Of a stretch of 64,000 bases of DNA, positions 11,261 to 21,287 are shown piece by piece (within the stretch, counting starts at the first letter, position 1; each line of letters starts with the position of its first letter). This DNA is from Lactuca virosa (lineage: Eukaryota > Streptophyta > Magnoliopsida > Asterales > Asteraceae): NCBI GenBank assembly GCA_928212115.1, contig CAKMRJ010000001.1:184961072-185025071 (forward strand). Direction: 5' to 3'. The notes under the pieces were generated by a model that saw only the letters and a list, made by a program, of their open reading frames with translations, was not told the DNA's origin and did not search any database. The position numbers and the translations under genes were made by a program.

Positions 11261-11274
11261 TGGTATCGGAGCCC
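11261..11274 (+). other. Second primer-binding site after the 5S unit
   Basis: tggtatcggagccc differs by one base from the tRNA-Met complement (g for a). It starts 2 bp after the LTR-like unit ending gatgttaca. The first PBS of C is at 10947-10958. Confidence 0.8.
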
Positions 11275-11794
11275 TTGTTTATAGCGAACTAAGTATACCG
11301 AACCTTACATTGTATACAACTATAAATACTAAGGGGCCTAAGTGCTCTAAACTAAAAGTATACTTTCAAAAATACAAGTATTTTTATAAAAGTATATAAG
11401 TATACCCGAGTATCAGAATCCGTGTCGTAAGTAGAAAAAAACAAAAGTATTTGGATGTTGGACATCGCGGTTAAGCCTGGGCAGTTATGTAACCATGTCT
11501 AGGGTGAATATAGCCTGATCAACTATATTCAGTCGAGACATGACCAACATGTGCTTGGGAGTGACTATGGTGTTACAGCAAGTCTAAAACTTACCTAGAT
11601 ACTAGAGGAGTTCTAGAGCCAAACATAAGGATTAAAATACTATAGGAGTATTTTAGGATGCTATAACGACTAAGCCGAAAACTTACCCAAGGATCCATCC
11701 TTCAAGAATCAAGCATGTAGCCATGATACATTGGAAGTATTATTAGATTCGATGCCTATTAACTATTCCTTTACCATCACCGCGCGTAGATAGC
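11275..11794 (+). other. Element C untranslated leader before ORF0
   Basis: No ORF. The text resembles the leader of J (61291-61700), including gtatttggatgttggacat and gaccaacatgtg. In K the equivalent region (55176-55538, minus) has the same gaccaacatgtg motif. It is therefore a conserved family leader, possibly carrying packaging or translation signals (inference). Confidence 0.55.
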
Positions 11795-12424
11795 ATGGCT
11801 GGATTCCATCTCCCTGGTGACCCGTACTTTCCTAACCAAGGAGATGACGGATGGATCGAGCCAGAGCCAGAACGAAACCATGAAATTCCTTTGGACGATG
11901 ACTTTGCCGAACCATTCCCTGAAGAGACTGACTCGGAACCCGAAGTCAAGAACCTACCTCAAGTGACCCCAATACCAAATCCTAACCCTCATGTTGAATT
12001 CCAAGGTCCAACGCTCATGTGGGTCAGGGGTTTGAATAGGTGGAGCCACGAGCAAGACCAACCCCTCCCATACGATGGAAACCGCAACTTCTACAATCTG
12101 AACAAGGGAGGCCCCGCAGACAGGGCCCTTCCAATCCTGACACGCAAAGTGGCTCGCAATGTGGAGCTAGGTATGGCAACCCTTCAGCGAGCAGTGGAGC
12201 TCGAAGCTGATTCGGACACCAGCACGGACCGCGTCCGTCGCTTCGAGATAGCTCATGCGAGGGCCGCAAGGAACAATGAAGCTCTGCAGCGAGAATTAGC
12301 TACAACCCGAGCCGAGGTCATAGATCTCCAAGCCCGTCAGTCAGAGTACGAAAGACGTCTGCATGACGTGGAGCGTCAGCTGGCCGAATTAAGGTTTCAC
12401 CTGAGGAGTGCCCGTCGCCAATAG
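11795..12424 (+). CDS. ORF0: intact 209-aa coiled-coil protein upstream of gag (element C)
   Basis: A single uninterrupted frame from ATG to TAG. Residues 1-20 (MAGFHLPGDPYFPNQ...) match the start of the equivalent ORF in element K. Residues 20-50 are acidic and proline-rich. The motif GGPADRALP at residues 105-113 is identical in K. Residues about 144-204 are rich in Arg, Glu and Leu with heptad-like spacing, a likely coiled coil. No zinc finger, transmembrane stretch or known enzyme motif was seen. It sits after the LTR and PBS and before gag, where canonical Tekay elements have no ORF. Function is unknown; a role in RNA packaging, translation or regulation is speculation. It survives intact in an otherwise ruined element. 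Confidence 0.8.
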   Translation: MAGFHLPGDPYFPNQGDDGWIEPEPERNHEIPLDDDFAEPFPEETDSEPEVKNLPQVTPIPNPNPHVEFQGPTLMWVRGLNRWSHEQDQPLPYDGNRNFYNLNKGGPADRALPILTRKVARNVELGMATLQRAVELEADSDTSTDRVRRFEIAHARAARNNEALQRELATTRAEVIDLQARQSEYERRLHDVERQLAELRFHLRSARRQ

Positions 12425-12639
12425 AGGAATACCCTACTCATTCTTCCTTTTTGGTCTAAGGAATAACTTTCATATCTACATTCTGAGTAGCTCTTTTCCG
12501 TAAACATCTCTGTCTTTCCTATCGCCAAAATTTTCTCTTTGTTATTAGGACTTAGACCTATTGTTAGGTCATGAGTTCCGAAATATGTAATCCCAGTTTC
12601 AGTTATGACGACAACAATCGTATTTCAGTTAAAGCATGT

Positions 12640-13140
12640 CTCATAAGATGTGCTCATACATTAGACGATCATTCCTTTTTCCCATCGATTTCATATCAGT
12701 CTTCATGAAAAGCTTCAATGTCCTATTCGACATAGGACGAATGAGTCTCCCATCGTGACGATGTCCTTTGCTTCGAGAAAGCGATTCGTCTCAATCTTCC
12801 TTCTGACGGAGTCCTCACTGGGTTCAGTGATAAGTCTATTCGAACCTTAGTATCATTTCATGCGTCAAAGCCTAGGAGCATTTGCGGAAGGAATGCTATG
12901 CAATCCTGGCTCATGTTGTCAATGAGACGTAAGAAGTTAAAGACCTCGAGAGCATCACCGAAGTCTGAAACTTTCCCGATGTCTTCCCCAAAGACATTCC
13001 AGGGATTTCTTCCGAGTGTCAAGTTGAATCCTGTATCGACTAGATCCCCGGAACTACCTTTATAGCCAAATCTCCATATCATCAAGAGCCGACGAAAATG
13101 TGAGAGTTACTCAGCCAACCCGATGATCTGAGCAACCAGT
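12640..13140 (+). pseudogene. Relic of protease end and RT start, lying upstream of gag (element C)
   Basis: Broken frames show the protease-RT linker. Near 12895-12925 is text like YAILAHVV (K has YAFLAHVV). At about 12973-13020 is NFPDVFPKDIPGISSECQVE (K has FPDVFPEDLPGIPPERQ). Then comes PGTTFIAKSPYH, after which similarity fades. Several stops interrupt it. In the normal order gag comes first, but here the gag ATG follows at 13342. This fragment is therefore either misplaced by rearrangement or left by a complex deletion and re-insertion. Confidence 0.7.
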
Positions 13141-13341
13141 AGTTCGTAAACTTATTGTATGTGAACTTTGTGTGCTCAAATCTTTTCTATCCTTGCTAAG
13201 ATCACATCATGGGGATGTGGGTCGAATCAAAGAGAGTCAAATAGCAAAAACGGGGAATCTCAATGCATAGATAAACATTTAGGATTCATCCTGAGGGAAC
13301 CATTGTTGCTCACAAACTCTTTTCTTGACACATAACAGATC

Positions 13342-14061
13342 ATGCCTCCGAAGAAACGTAACCAACCCACCGGTAAGACACCGATCCTCCAAATGGACTC
13401 AGCTACGTTCCAAGCTACTGTCACAGCAGCCGTAGCAGCCGCCCTAGCTGTTCTTAATGCCAACAACACAAATGCGGGTGGAAGTGTGAATGGAAATCCA
13501 AACCTTGGTGTTAACCAATCTCAACAACAAGTACCTACTAGAAAGGACACAAATGATCTCCGACCTAACATCCTGAAACGAAAATATGAAGGAAGTTGTT
13601 CGACCCAAGGACCTACTAAAAGGCAACGAATTGGGATAGTCAATACCCCGGGCAACCCCGTTGTTCCAACCCCAACCGCATCTTACTTCGGAAACCTCCC
13701 GCACTGCAGCAAATGCAACTACCACCATCATGGAGTCTGTCGAGGGCTGCATTGCACCAGATGCAACAGGAAGGGGCACACCTCCTGCAGCTGTAGGACC
13801 CTAGTCAAGTTCGTCACTCTAAATACCAATGTTGGGGCTAGTCCAACATGTTACCTTTGTGGTAGTGTAGGACATTTCAAAAGAAATTGTCCAATGGCAA
13901 AGGATGGCAAGGAAGCTTGCTTCGCGAAGACCCCGACTCAACACATTACTTCCATTACCGATGCTAGCATAGTTCAAGTGTGTTGTGCATGTGGCGAAAT
14001 GGGACATTTCAAAAGAGACTGCCCAACAGAGAAAAACAACGAGGAGACCGGAGGAGTCTGA
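13342..14061 (+). CDS. Mini-Gag: 239-aa nucleocapsid-type protein without capsid region (element C)
   Basis: An intact frame starting MPPKKRNQPTG. Residues 15-45 (DSATFQATVTAAVAAALA...) match the Gag start of K. Residues 45-120 are Asn/Gln/Pro-rich with a basic patch KRQR at about 93-96. Then come an atypical CSKCNYHHHGVC cluster (122-133) and three CCHC knuckles: 138-151, 170-183 and 214-227 (C-x2-C-x4-H-x4-C each). The capsid segment that K carries between N-terminus and knuckles is absent. K has two classical knuckles, so the third here is probably a duplication. J encodes the same shortened design. Expected role by family: RNA binding and packaging, with capsid supplied by a partner. Confidence 0.8.
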   Translation: MPPKKRNQPTGKTPILQMDSATFQATVTAAVAAALAVLNANNTNAGGSVNGNPNLGVNQSQQQVPTRKDTNDLRPNILKRKYEGSCSTQGPTKRQRIGIVNTPGNPVVPTPTASYFGNLPHCSKCNYHHHGVCRGLHCTRCNRKGHTSCSCRTLVKFVTLNTNVGASPTCYLCGSVGHFKRNCPMAKDGKEACFAKTPTQHITSITDASIVQVCCACGEMGHFKRDCPTEKNNEETGGV

Positions 14062-14669
14062 CCTCAGAAGATGGGAAGCATCAAAGAACCCTACAGTGTT
14101 CTGGGTACCTTTTCAAAAACCTCAATAATTATTCATAATCGTGATTTCTTTTCCGTCCAAATTAAATCACAACATACTTTTAAAAGTTGATGCCGTAATG
14201 GGTAAATTATGGTAGCCTAGTGTATACATTGGAGTCAGTTGTGTTTATACATGACTTGTATGCTCCAAGCAATCATAGGAAAAATCTAGTGAGAACCATT
14301 CCATCGAGAGTTCATAATTTCAAAACATCGGGACCCTCGTATTAGTAGTACCCGCCAAGTTCAAGTCAAACACAGAAAACACCAGAGACGTTCATCTAGG
14401 GACACCAATGTGCTAGCAAAACGATCCTCCCGGATTAACTTAACGCACGATTCTACGATGTCATTCTGTTTAGTCCGACTGAGTCTATATCATACTAAAC
14501 CCTTTTGTCTTAAATCGTTCGATCGTGAAACTCCCGTCGCTCGTGACGACAAACTAGATGCGAACTTCGAAAAATTCATCTCTCTTCGAAACCCGAAAGT
14601 ATTCATACAAAGAGTATCATCCACAAAGAGAAGGACAACGTAAGGGAACCATCTGGACAATTAAAGATG
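14062..14669 (+). other. Element C post-gag non-coding region
   Basis: No supported ORF. Around 14205-14290 the text gcctagtgtatacattggag...acatgacttgtatgctccaa forms a short foldback related to the hairpin units of element J (same family region at 63290-63460). RT and RNase H coding sequence is missing here. Confidence 0.55.
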
Positions 14670-15290
14670 TGTCGTGGGACACACATCTACCCTTAATTAA
14701 ACTTTCTTGCAACAACGGTGACCTTCCCAGTATCGAGGTTGCACCGTTCGAAGCCCTCTATGGCCGAAAGTACAGATCCCCCTCTGTGCTGGGCTGAGGT
14801 GGGCGACATGTATCTAGTCAAGAATTAAGTCCCCGACAGCACCCTCACGAGCCCTGAAATTGGTGGACGTGTCCCTTGAAGGTCTCACCCGGGAAAGGCC
14901 GGATACGCTGCGAAAAGCGTAGAAAGCTAAATCCAAAATACGTTGGACCACCCGACATCCTTGCTAGGGTGGGTCCAGTAAGCATACAAACTCTAGTTAC
15001 CCCGAGAACTCAACAAAGTCCATTCCTCCTTCCTCGTGTCGAACCAAAATGAGTGTCCGTCCGATGAGACACCTACGATTTCCCCTCGACAGCCTCGAGT
15101 TAGACGAGAGTCTAGACTTTGTGAGGGAATCGTCCAAGCTCACGGATCGAGAAGTCAAACGAACGAGATAACGTCACATCCCGATAGTGAAGGTCCGCTG
15201 GTATGTCAATCAGGAACTTAGATTCACTTGGGAGCACGAGAGTCCCATGAACCTTAAGTACCTCAACCTTTTCCAAGACCATGAGTTATA
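14670..15290 (+). pseudogene. Relic of integrase C-terminus and chromodomain (element C)
   Basis: The frame at 14670-14790 reads SWDTHLPLIKLS...IEVAPFEALYGRK, matching the end of the integrase core in K. A degenerate KYVGPPDILARVGPV follows near 14938. At about 15195-15285 the text VRWYVNQELRFTWEHE then NLKYLNLF is the core of a Tekay-type chromodomain, which targets integration to marked chromatin. Stops and frameshifts break the whole. Catalytic residues of integrase are not retained. Confidence 0.75.
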
Positions 15291-15317
15291 TTCTTATTCT
15301 TGAATTTCGGGACAAAT

Positions 15318-15337
15318 TCCCTCTAACGGGGGAATGA
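15318..15337 (+). other. Element C polypurine tract
   Basis: ctctaacgggggaatga directly before the 3' LTR start tgtgacaaccc. The same tail is seen in J (ctctaacggggataa) and, in reverse complement, in K. Confidence 0.85.
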
Positions 15338-17071
15338 TGTGACAACCCGAAACTTTTATCTCGCACCCTCAGTCGATTCAATCAAGGTTAAACATGTTTT
15401 GTTGACTTCTTGCAATGTTTGAGGGTTCATTTAGGTGGTTCTAAGCTTGAGTATAACAAAGGTTGAGTTTAGGAATCAGTCAGCAAGTCGTATATTGTCA
15501 AAACAAGGCCATACACATCCTTAGAGGGAGTGTACGGCCGTACACATGGGTGTGCGGCCGCACACACACCTCCTGGCAGCACACTCCCTTCTAGACAGCA
15601 CACCTACCCTATATAAAGGGTAGACCCCTTTCCTTTCATTCCTTTAACACCTTGGCAGCACACAACACCATTCTTCTCAAGCTTCTTCAACCACAAACCC
15701 TCCAAGGCTTCAAAAACGTGAGTAATCCATCCCTTAACTTATTGTGCTTGAAGAACCACTTGATCTAAGCCTTTAATCATCAAGTCCCGACTTGTTCTTC
15801 ATCTCTTTGAAAGAGTGCGGCCGCACACCCCCTTGTGGTGGCCTCACACTCCTAAAAGACCCTCCAAAGTGAGAGTTTGGCTTCCATATTCGAGATAGAG
15901 GGGACCCTAGCCTTGTTGCCCCTTGGAAATGGCATTTTGGGACATTTTTGTGTGGGGTGTACGGCCGCACACACCCTTGTGCGGCAGCACACTCCAAGTG
16001 TGCAGCAGCACACCCTAGTATGCGACCACACACCCTAGTGTGCAACCACACACTCATTCTAGGGCCACAAACACACTTCTAAGACCCCTAACTTGCACTA
16101 CATTCGAGTTTAGAACTAGGACACTTCATGGATTTCAAGTATGGACCTTGAAATACCCCAAGAACACCTTCCAACATGAGTGTACGGCCGCACACCCCTT
16201 GGGCCGCACACCCATGGCCGCACACACCATTAAGGTGGCCATACACCTCCCTCATGCAATCCTTTAAGGTCCTAACACTTAGTGCAAGTAGTTCCAAGTT
16301 CTTAGAGTGGTTCTCCATCACTTTTAGTGGTGAAATACCTTCATTTGACTCCTTTATGTGCCATTACATGTTAACTAGGATCAGATCGTATTCAAGGCTT
16401 CACTTGAACATCCAACATTTCGTGTCGATCCTTCATTCAAATCACCCGAGGTGAGTTCATACCCCTACATTTTCCGTGTTTTTAACGTTTTTAGGGGGGG
16501 GGGGGGGATACAAGCAAAAGCATAAGGAAACTTGTGCTCAAAATATGTTATTTTGTTTAAGATAATTATATTTTCAGTATGCTTTTAACAAGGAAAACAG
16601 CTTTACCAAACGATTAGGCAATCAACTCGTAGAAACAATTTTCAAAACTAGAACAATGAACTTGTGAATCATGTATTATTATGTATTATTTTATAAAAAA
16701 GGATTCATGTAAATCATAAACAGGATTTTCAGTATTATTACTTGTAAATTTGTTAGGCTAAGTTTGAGACACGTCCTTAGTAACACTCACCACAAGAAAC
16801 AGAGTGTAGGACTAGCACTCGTGACCAGAATCTCTTGTAGGGAGGGCGTGACTGTTGTGTGTAGATCTATACGAGACTGACAATCCCGCACCTCACTGCT
16901 AGCTACAGTTGGACCGGCAGGTCTGCAAGTGACAAAGTCATTAAGGATATTGGCCGTTGCGGGCCATATCCAGTCAGTTATCCTTCATGAAACTCACAAC
17001 CTAGATGACCGAAATTTACTTTTGTAATAATGAATCAAGTGAACTAGCCTCAAAGTAATAACCGATTTAAT
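15338..17071 (+). repeat. Element C 3' LTR, truncated
   Basis: A near-identical copy of 8505-10228 with a few substitutions and a longer G run at 16494. It ends abruptly at 17071 where element B sequence (caagaagaaaaaaacc) resumes, so a deletion removed the LTR end and possibly adjoining B sequence. Confidence 0.92.
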
Positions 17072-17955
17072 CAAGAAGAAAAAAACCTATAGTTTATCAC
17101 TAGCACACGACTTGAGGTTTATAACCTATCGTGTTGACATATTTCTATTTCTATGCCCATTCCAGTGAAAGTTGGCTTTACATATGAGTTCTGAGAGTTC
17201 TCAATTGGTTGCATAACAACTTGGAAGCAATGGCAGGCCCTTGTGCTGCCAGGTGGCAAGAAGTTAAAACTGCACAAGTTCAATCCATCAGAGTTTGGAT
17301 TTGTCACTAACCTTGTCTTGTGATTATGGTTTTGACAAATTCACATGGATAGGAACACATACACCAGAAAATCTAAGTGTCATAAGGTTTCTCTCCGATT
17401 CATGAAAATGATGATGAGGAAACGCTTTCACGAAGTAGATTTTAGGTAGATAGCAAGTGTGATATTTGCATTCTCAAAGTCGTTAGTGGAGCGTGTGTGG
17501 TTAACCGGCACACTAACATGGACTTGTGAGGAATGTCAAAGGTCAAAACAATTGAGACTATGATTACGACATCCCTTTTCATAGTTCTGAAATTGTTTAG
17601 ACACACATGTGTGCTATCTAGGGAAAGGTGTATGATTTTGATAAAGTTTTATCAAAGCATATCGTATCAGAAATATGAACTTTGGTAAGAAGGTCAATAA
17701 AGTATTGATTTCTAGAAGTTCAGCAGATTTCTGTGTACATGTCAAAGCTAGTGGGAGCATAAGCTTCATGCTAATAATCATCATGCAAGTGGGAGCATGA
17801 TAATTATAATAAGTGTTGCAAGTTAGCAATGTTAATTATAGAAAACAAAAGGTTTCAATTGGGAAAAAGTTGTTTTGCTATAATTAAGGGAGAGGAAATT
17901 ATACTTCATTTCAATTCTAAAAGCTTAGATTGAGGTTTTAATCATCTTTAGTCAA

Positions 17956-18014
<59 letters not shown>

Positions 18015-19768
18015 TTTTATGTTGGAATGGCTCAACATAAGGAAATTCTATATATGGGTCCATTATTTGCGTTCTAAAATTCGATTATGATTACGTCATC
18101 CCTTTTCATAATCTGAATTATGAGAACTTGGCAAATAGAAATAGAAATATTATAGCAAAAGACTGGTCCAGTATCATGTCTTAATGAATCGTGTCCCATA
18201 TGCTTCAGATATAGGATCGATTGCATGTGCTATAATATTCATCTGTTCTAAATTTTTCAAAATGCCCAGAGCATTAAGAGGGAAAAAGTACTAGAACTAG
18301 ATATGACTAATTTGATTAAGCAATTGTTGAGGACAATCTAAGGTTTACCAAAGATTGGTTGCTCAGGGACAGTTGGAAGTATAGTGTTAATTTTGGAAGG
18401 ATCACATTGACATATTCTGAAAAGAGGGAACTCTTGGTCAGAAGTAATAGTCATAATGTGAATATGGAAATATTCCCATAGGTGGAAGTTATTCATTAAA
18501 TCTGTGTATGATTAGGAAACTTAATGCAAGAAGAATGTTCAAAGGAAATGAACTTTGAATATGAGACTTCAGTTCCATGGAGTTGATCTCCACTGGAATA
18601 CTCTGTAATGTCTGTTGACAAGTCTTTGTGACTTTGTGCATAATCATTACAAGAGGACCAATGCATATAAGTTTAGAATCTAACAGATTTAGGTAAATGG
18701 CAGGAATTTGGAATTCTTGCATTTGCGGTAAGAATTTGGGATTGTGAAATGAGTATCATTGGAAGTATGTTCAATCGATCTATTTCACAGAGTAAAGATC
18801 ATAGACAAACTTAGTGTGCATACTTGGTGTATGGCATGACTAGTGCTTAGAAAACATAGTGTACATGCTCGGAGCATGGGACAACTATTGTTTTAATTCA
18901 AGTATAAAGTTGATAGTTTGAAACAGTCTACACTGAATAATGTGTAATCAATATGGTGATAAATAAAAGGTGTTTTTATTTATATTCATAAGTTCTGAGA
19001 CCATAGTTGATTCGATTATTCTTGTGTTTCACTTTGCATGTTTTGACTTCCATAATAACTAAGTCGCTCTTCCTGAATGACTAAGTTATTCAAACCATCC
19101 ACAGTCGGTCATATGTTGGAAGTAGATATGAATCAAGACTGTCATGGGTTGGCTTGTAGAGGTCTAAGATGTTGGACAAAGTGGTGCTACAACACTCATG
19201 AGTGCTCATAAGTTCTGAGTATTGGATTCAACCCACGCTCACTGGTATCACTTCATGGAATTTATCTCGAGTGATCGTGAGACGGTAATATCATATAAGT
19301 CTTCAAACCTAGAGATATGACTTGTTGCCTATGAGTTGGTTATACATTGATTGTACGTAAACGCATTGGTAACTCGATGTTATAAAACGTGCCTTTGTGT
19401 ATGATTCAACAAGTAGTAGAAGAAGCATATAAGTCGAAGTTTATTTGTTCCTTCTTGGATTAGAAGCGATATCTGGGCCCCTCGATGATTTTGTGTTGAC
19501 CCATGTACCGGGCCCGGTCAGAACTAAGTTGATTTGTTCAATTAAGTTCTATGTCAAACAAATCGGAAATCGAGAAACAAACTGTTGGACAATAAGTAAG
19601 ACATTGTTCCATGTATTTGTTCTGCTGATATCTAGAACAGAGGATTATATGATCACTTATCTTAAATGGCATATGAGCATCATCTCAGTTCCGCGAGACC
19701 TTGAAAGAGCTACGATTGTTGATCGGTTCCTGAAGTTATTCTTGCATATATAGTTATTAGACTTATCC
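17072..19768 (+). other. Element B 3' non-coding interior
   Basis: About 2.7 kb without supported coding capacity between truncated C and B's PPT. It contains a third copy of gtgtggttaaccggcacac (about 17495-17513), two spaced copies of agtgggagcat (about 17751 and 17789) and an AT microsatellite. Short open frames here do not resemble copia proteins. The copia pol genes that should lie here are absent. Confidence 0.6.
17959..18011. repeat. (AT)n microsatellite in element B
   Basis: Uninterrupted TA dinucleotides over about 53 bp. Confidence 0.95.
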
Positions 19769-19779
19769 AAGTGGGAGAC
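19769..19779 (+). other. Element B polypurine tract
   Basis: aagtgggagac directly before tgttagattag, the LTR start. The same PPT in reverse complement marks copia fragment E at 29931-29941. Confidence 0.88.
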
Positions 19780-20513
19780 TGTTAGATTAGCTGTCTAAGT
19801 TCATAACTATTTCTGGAATGTACTTGACCCGATTAGCATGGTCCATTTGGGTTGCATGGCATCATGCATTTGGATAGACCAAAATGAGAGAAATAACACT
19901 TGAGGTTTATTAATATATTATAAGTTCTAATATATTAATAATATTATTTAATTAGTATTAATCAAAGAATTAATTTGAAATTAATTAAGTGATCAAAAAG
20001 AGACTAATTAAATATATGGGTTGATTGTGTAAATCACCCATACTTGTATAGTGGGCTAATGCTCCGTGGATTATCAAGTTGGGCTAAAACCCATAGGATG
20101 CTCCATGGATGCTCCATGGTGTCTTTGAACCCATGGATCATGGAAATGAAGAGCCATGTCAAGTTAGGGTTTACATGGTGTAACCTTACTTATGACACAC
20201 TATAAAAGAAATGAAGAGCCATGTCAAGTTAGGGTTCCATTTCTCTCAAGGTTATTCCAAATGTATTTGGTGTTGTGTGATACATTTGAGGCATCACACA
20301 TGAGGTGCTAGGCTCACAAGGTTCTCAAGGAATCCAAACAACTAAAGTTATGTATTTCTTACTATCTTTTATGTTTAAAAGTTCCCCATGTATGCTAGAT
20401 AGGTTATGAACCTTGGAAAATCTATTTTGCATGTATCATAGATAAAACATAGATCCAAGGTTTCTAGGGTTGCATGTGCACCATAGGAGTGTTAGAATGC
20501 TCAAAACCCTTCA
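19780..20513 (+). repeat. Element B 3' LTR
   Basis: Matches 5655-6398. Differences include a local rearrangement around 20205-20300, where agaaatgaagagccatgtc is duplicated and the 5' LTR text after its TATA box is replaced. Its TATA box is at 20201-20207. Confidence 0.9.
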
Positions 20514-21287
20514 ATTTGAAGATATGTGAATTGCATGCTAGATTAGGGCTAAGGTTCTAGGAAGGATGCCTTATATGCCTATTGTATATACTTGTAGACC
20601 TACATGCTAGTACTGATCAATCAGTGATAGGATGGCCTGTTTAGGTTATGCCTGATTGCATGAGCTTTAGAATCTTATGCTTGTACAGATTCCTAATTAG
20701 AGGATAGAATGGTTTGATTGGAGTATGTTGGTTAGATTTTCCATTGTCTGAATGCTGCTTGCTTTGTGCTTTGTGGGACTCTTAGTGATGTGAGTTAGCT
20801 ACTAAGTGAATATGCTAAGTCGCATGGGACACAGGCCGGATAATATGAGAGTGGTGGACTTAACCCTATTGCGCAGCTCTGGTATGAGTCTAACCGTTCT
20901 AGGGATGAGTCTCTTACTCGAAGGATTATTGGATCTCTTTTGCATGTGGCTATATTCATAAGGTAGCTAGTTGACATTACTGGGAATCTTTCATCAGCTG
21001 AGGACTGGGTGGATTCGGGAACCTAGAAAAGCCTAGGATATGTATTAGTGGGTTAGTAGTGAGGTTTAGTGAGACGTGGGTGTATCAGTTTGAGGAAGTG
21101 AATTGGAGGATTCGGAAGGATTGCTGAGGAAAGTATGGATAGGTGTGGAAGGTAGTATTGGGCTCGTACTACTGAAAGCACAGGATCCATACTCTAATCG
21201 GTGAGAGTCTTGGAGAATCGGAGAAGCTTCGGGGTGGAGAATCCGTGAGTATGTTTTGATCAGTGATTTTGTGGTTTCAGTTTGGAG
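20514..21287 (+). other. Element A interior before gag, non-coding
   Basis: No supported ORF. The stretch 20865-20935 (gcagctctggtatgagtcta...ctcgaaggatta) recurs with mismatches at 24095-24160 near the other end of A's interior, a dispersed direct repeat of about 70 bp. Around 21151-21180 the text gtactactgaaagca matches element H (minus strand, about 38440), supporting a family relation. Confidence 0.55.

Larger units (their letters stand above)
8505..17071 (+). mobile_element. Element C: Tekay-like Ty3/gypsy element, 3' LTR truncated, nested in B
   Basis: The 5' LTR at 8505-10943 and a partial 3' LTR at 15338-17071 are nearly identical over 1.7 kb. The 3' LTR stops at the gatttaat junction, so 715 bp matching 10229-10943 are missing and no TSD can be checked. 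The interior has a Cassandra-like insertion, an intact ORF0, relics of protease/RT, an intact mini-gag and relics of integrase/chromodomain. RT and RNase H are absent, so the element is non-autonomous. LTR start, PPT and coding relics match element K's lineage. Confidence 0.9.
5655..20513 (+). mobile_element. Element B: Ty1/copia-type LTR retrotransposon, non-autonomous, nested in A
   Basis: LTRs lie at 5655-6398 (744 bp) and 19780-20513 (734 bp). The PBS follows the left LTR and the PPT aagtgggagac precedes the right one, as in copia elements. The flanking 5-mers AATTG (5650-5654) and ATTTG (20514-20518) fit a duplication with one later mutation. The interior holds only a broken copia gag and long non-coding sequence, plus the inserted element C. 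No protease, integrase or RT was found. Confidence 0.88.

Noticed and set aside
8500..17076. A target-site duplication for C
   Set aside because: The right end of C is deleted, so no valid pair of flanks can be compared.
19445..19753. 102-codon plus-strand ORF before B's PPT
   Set aside because: No copia protein motif. It corresponds to the non-coding tail whose counterpart is seen next to LTR E (29943-30215).
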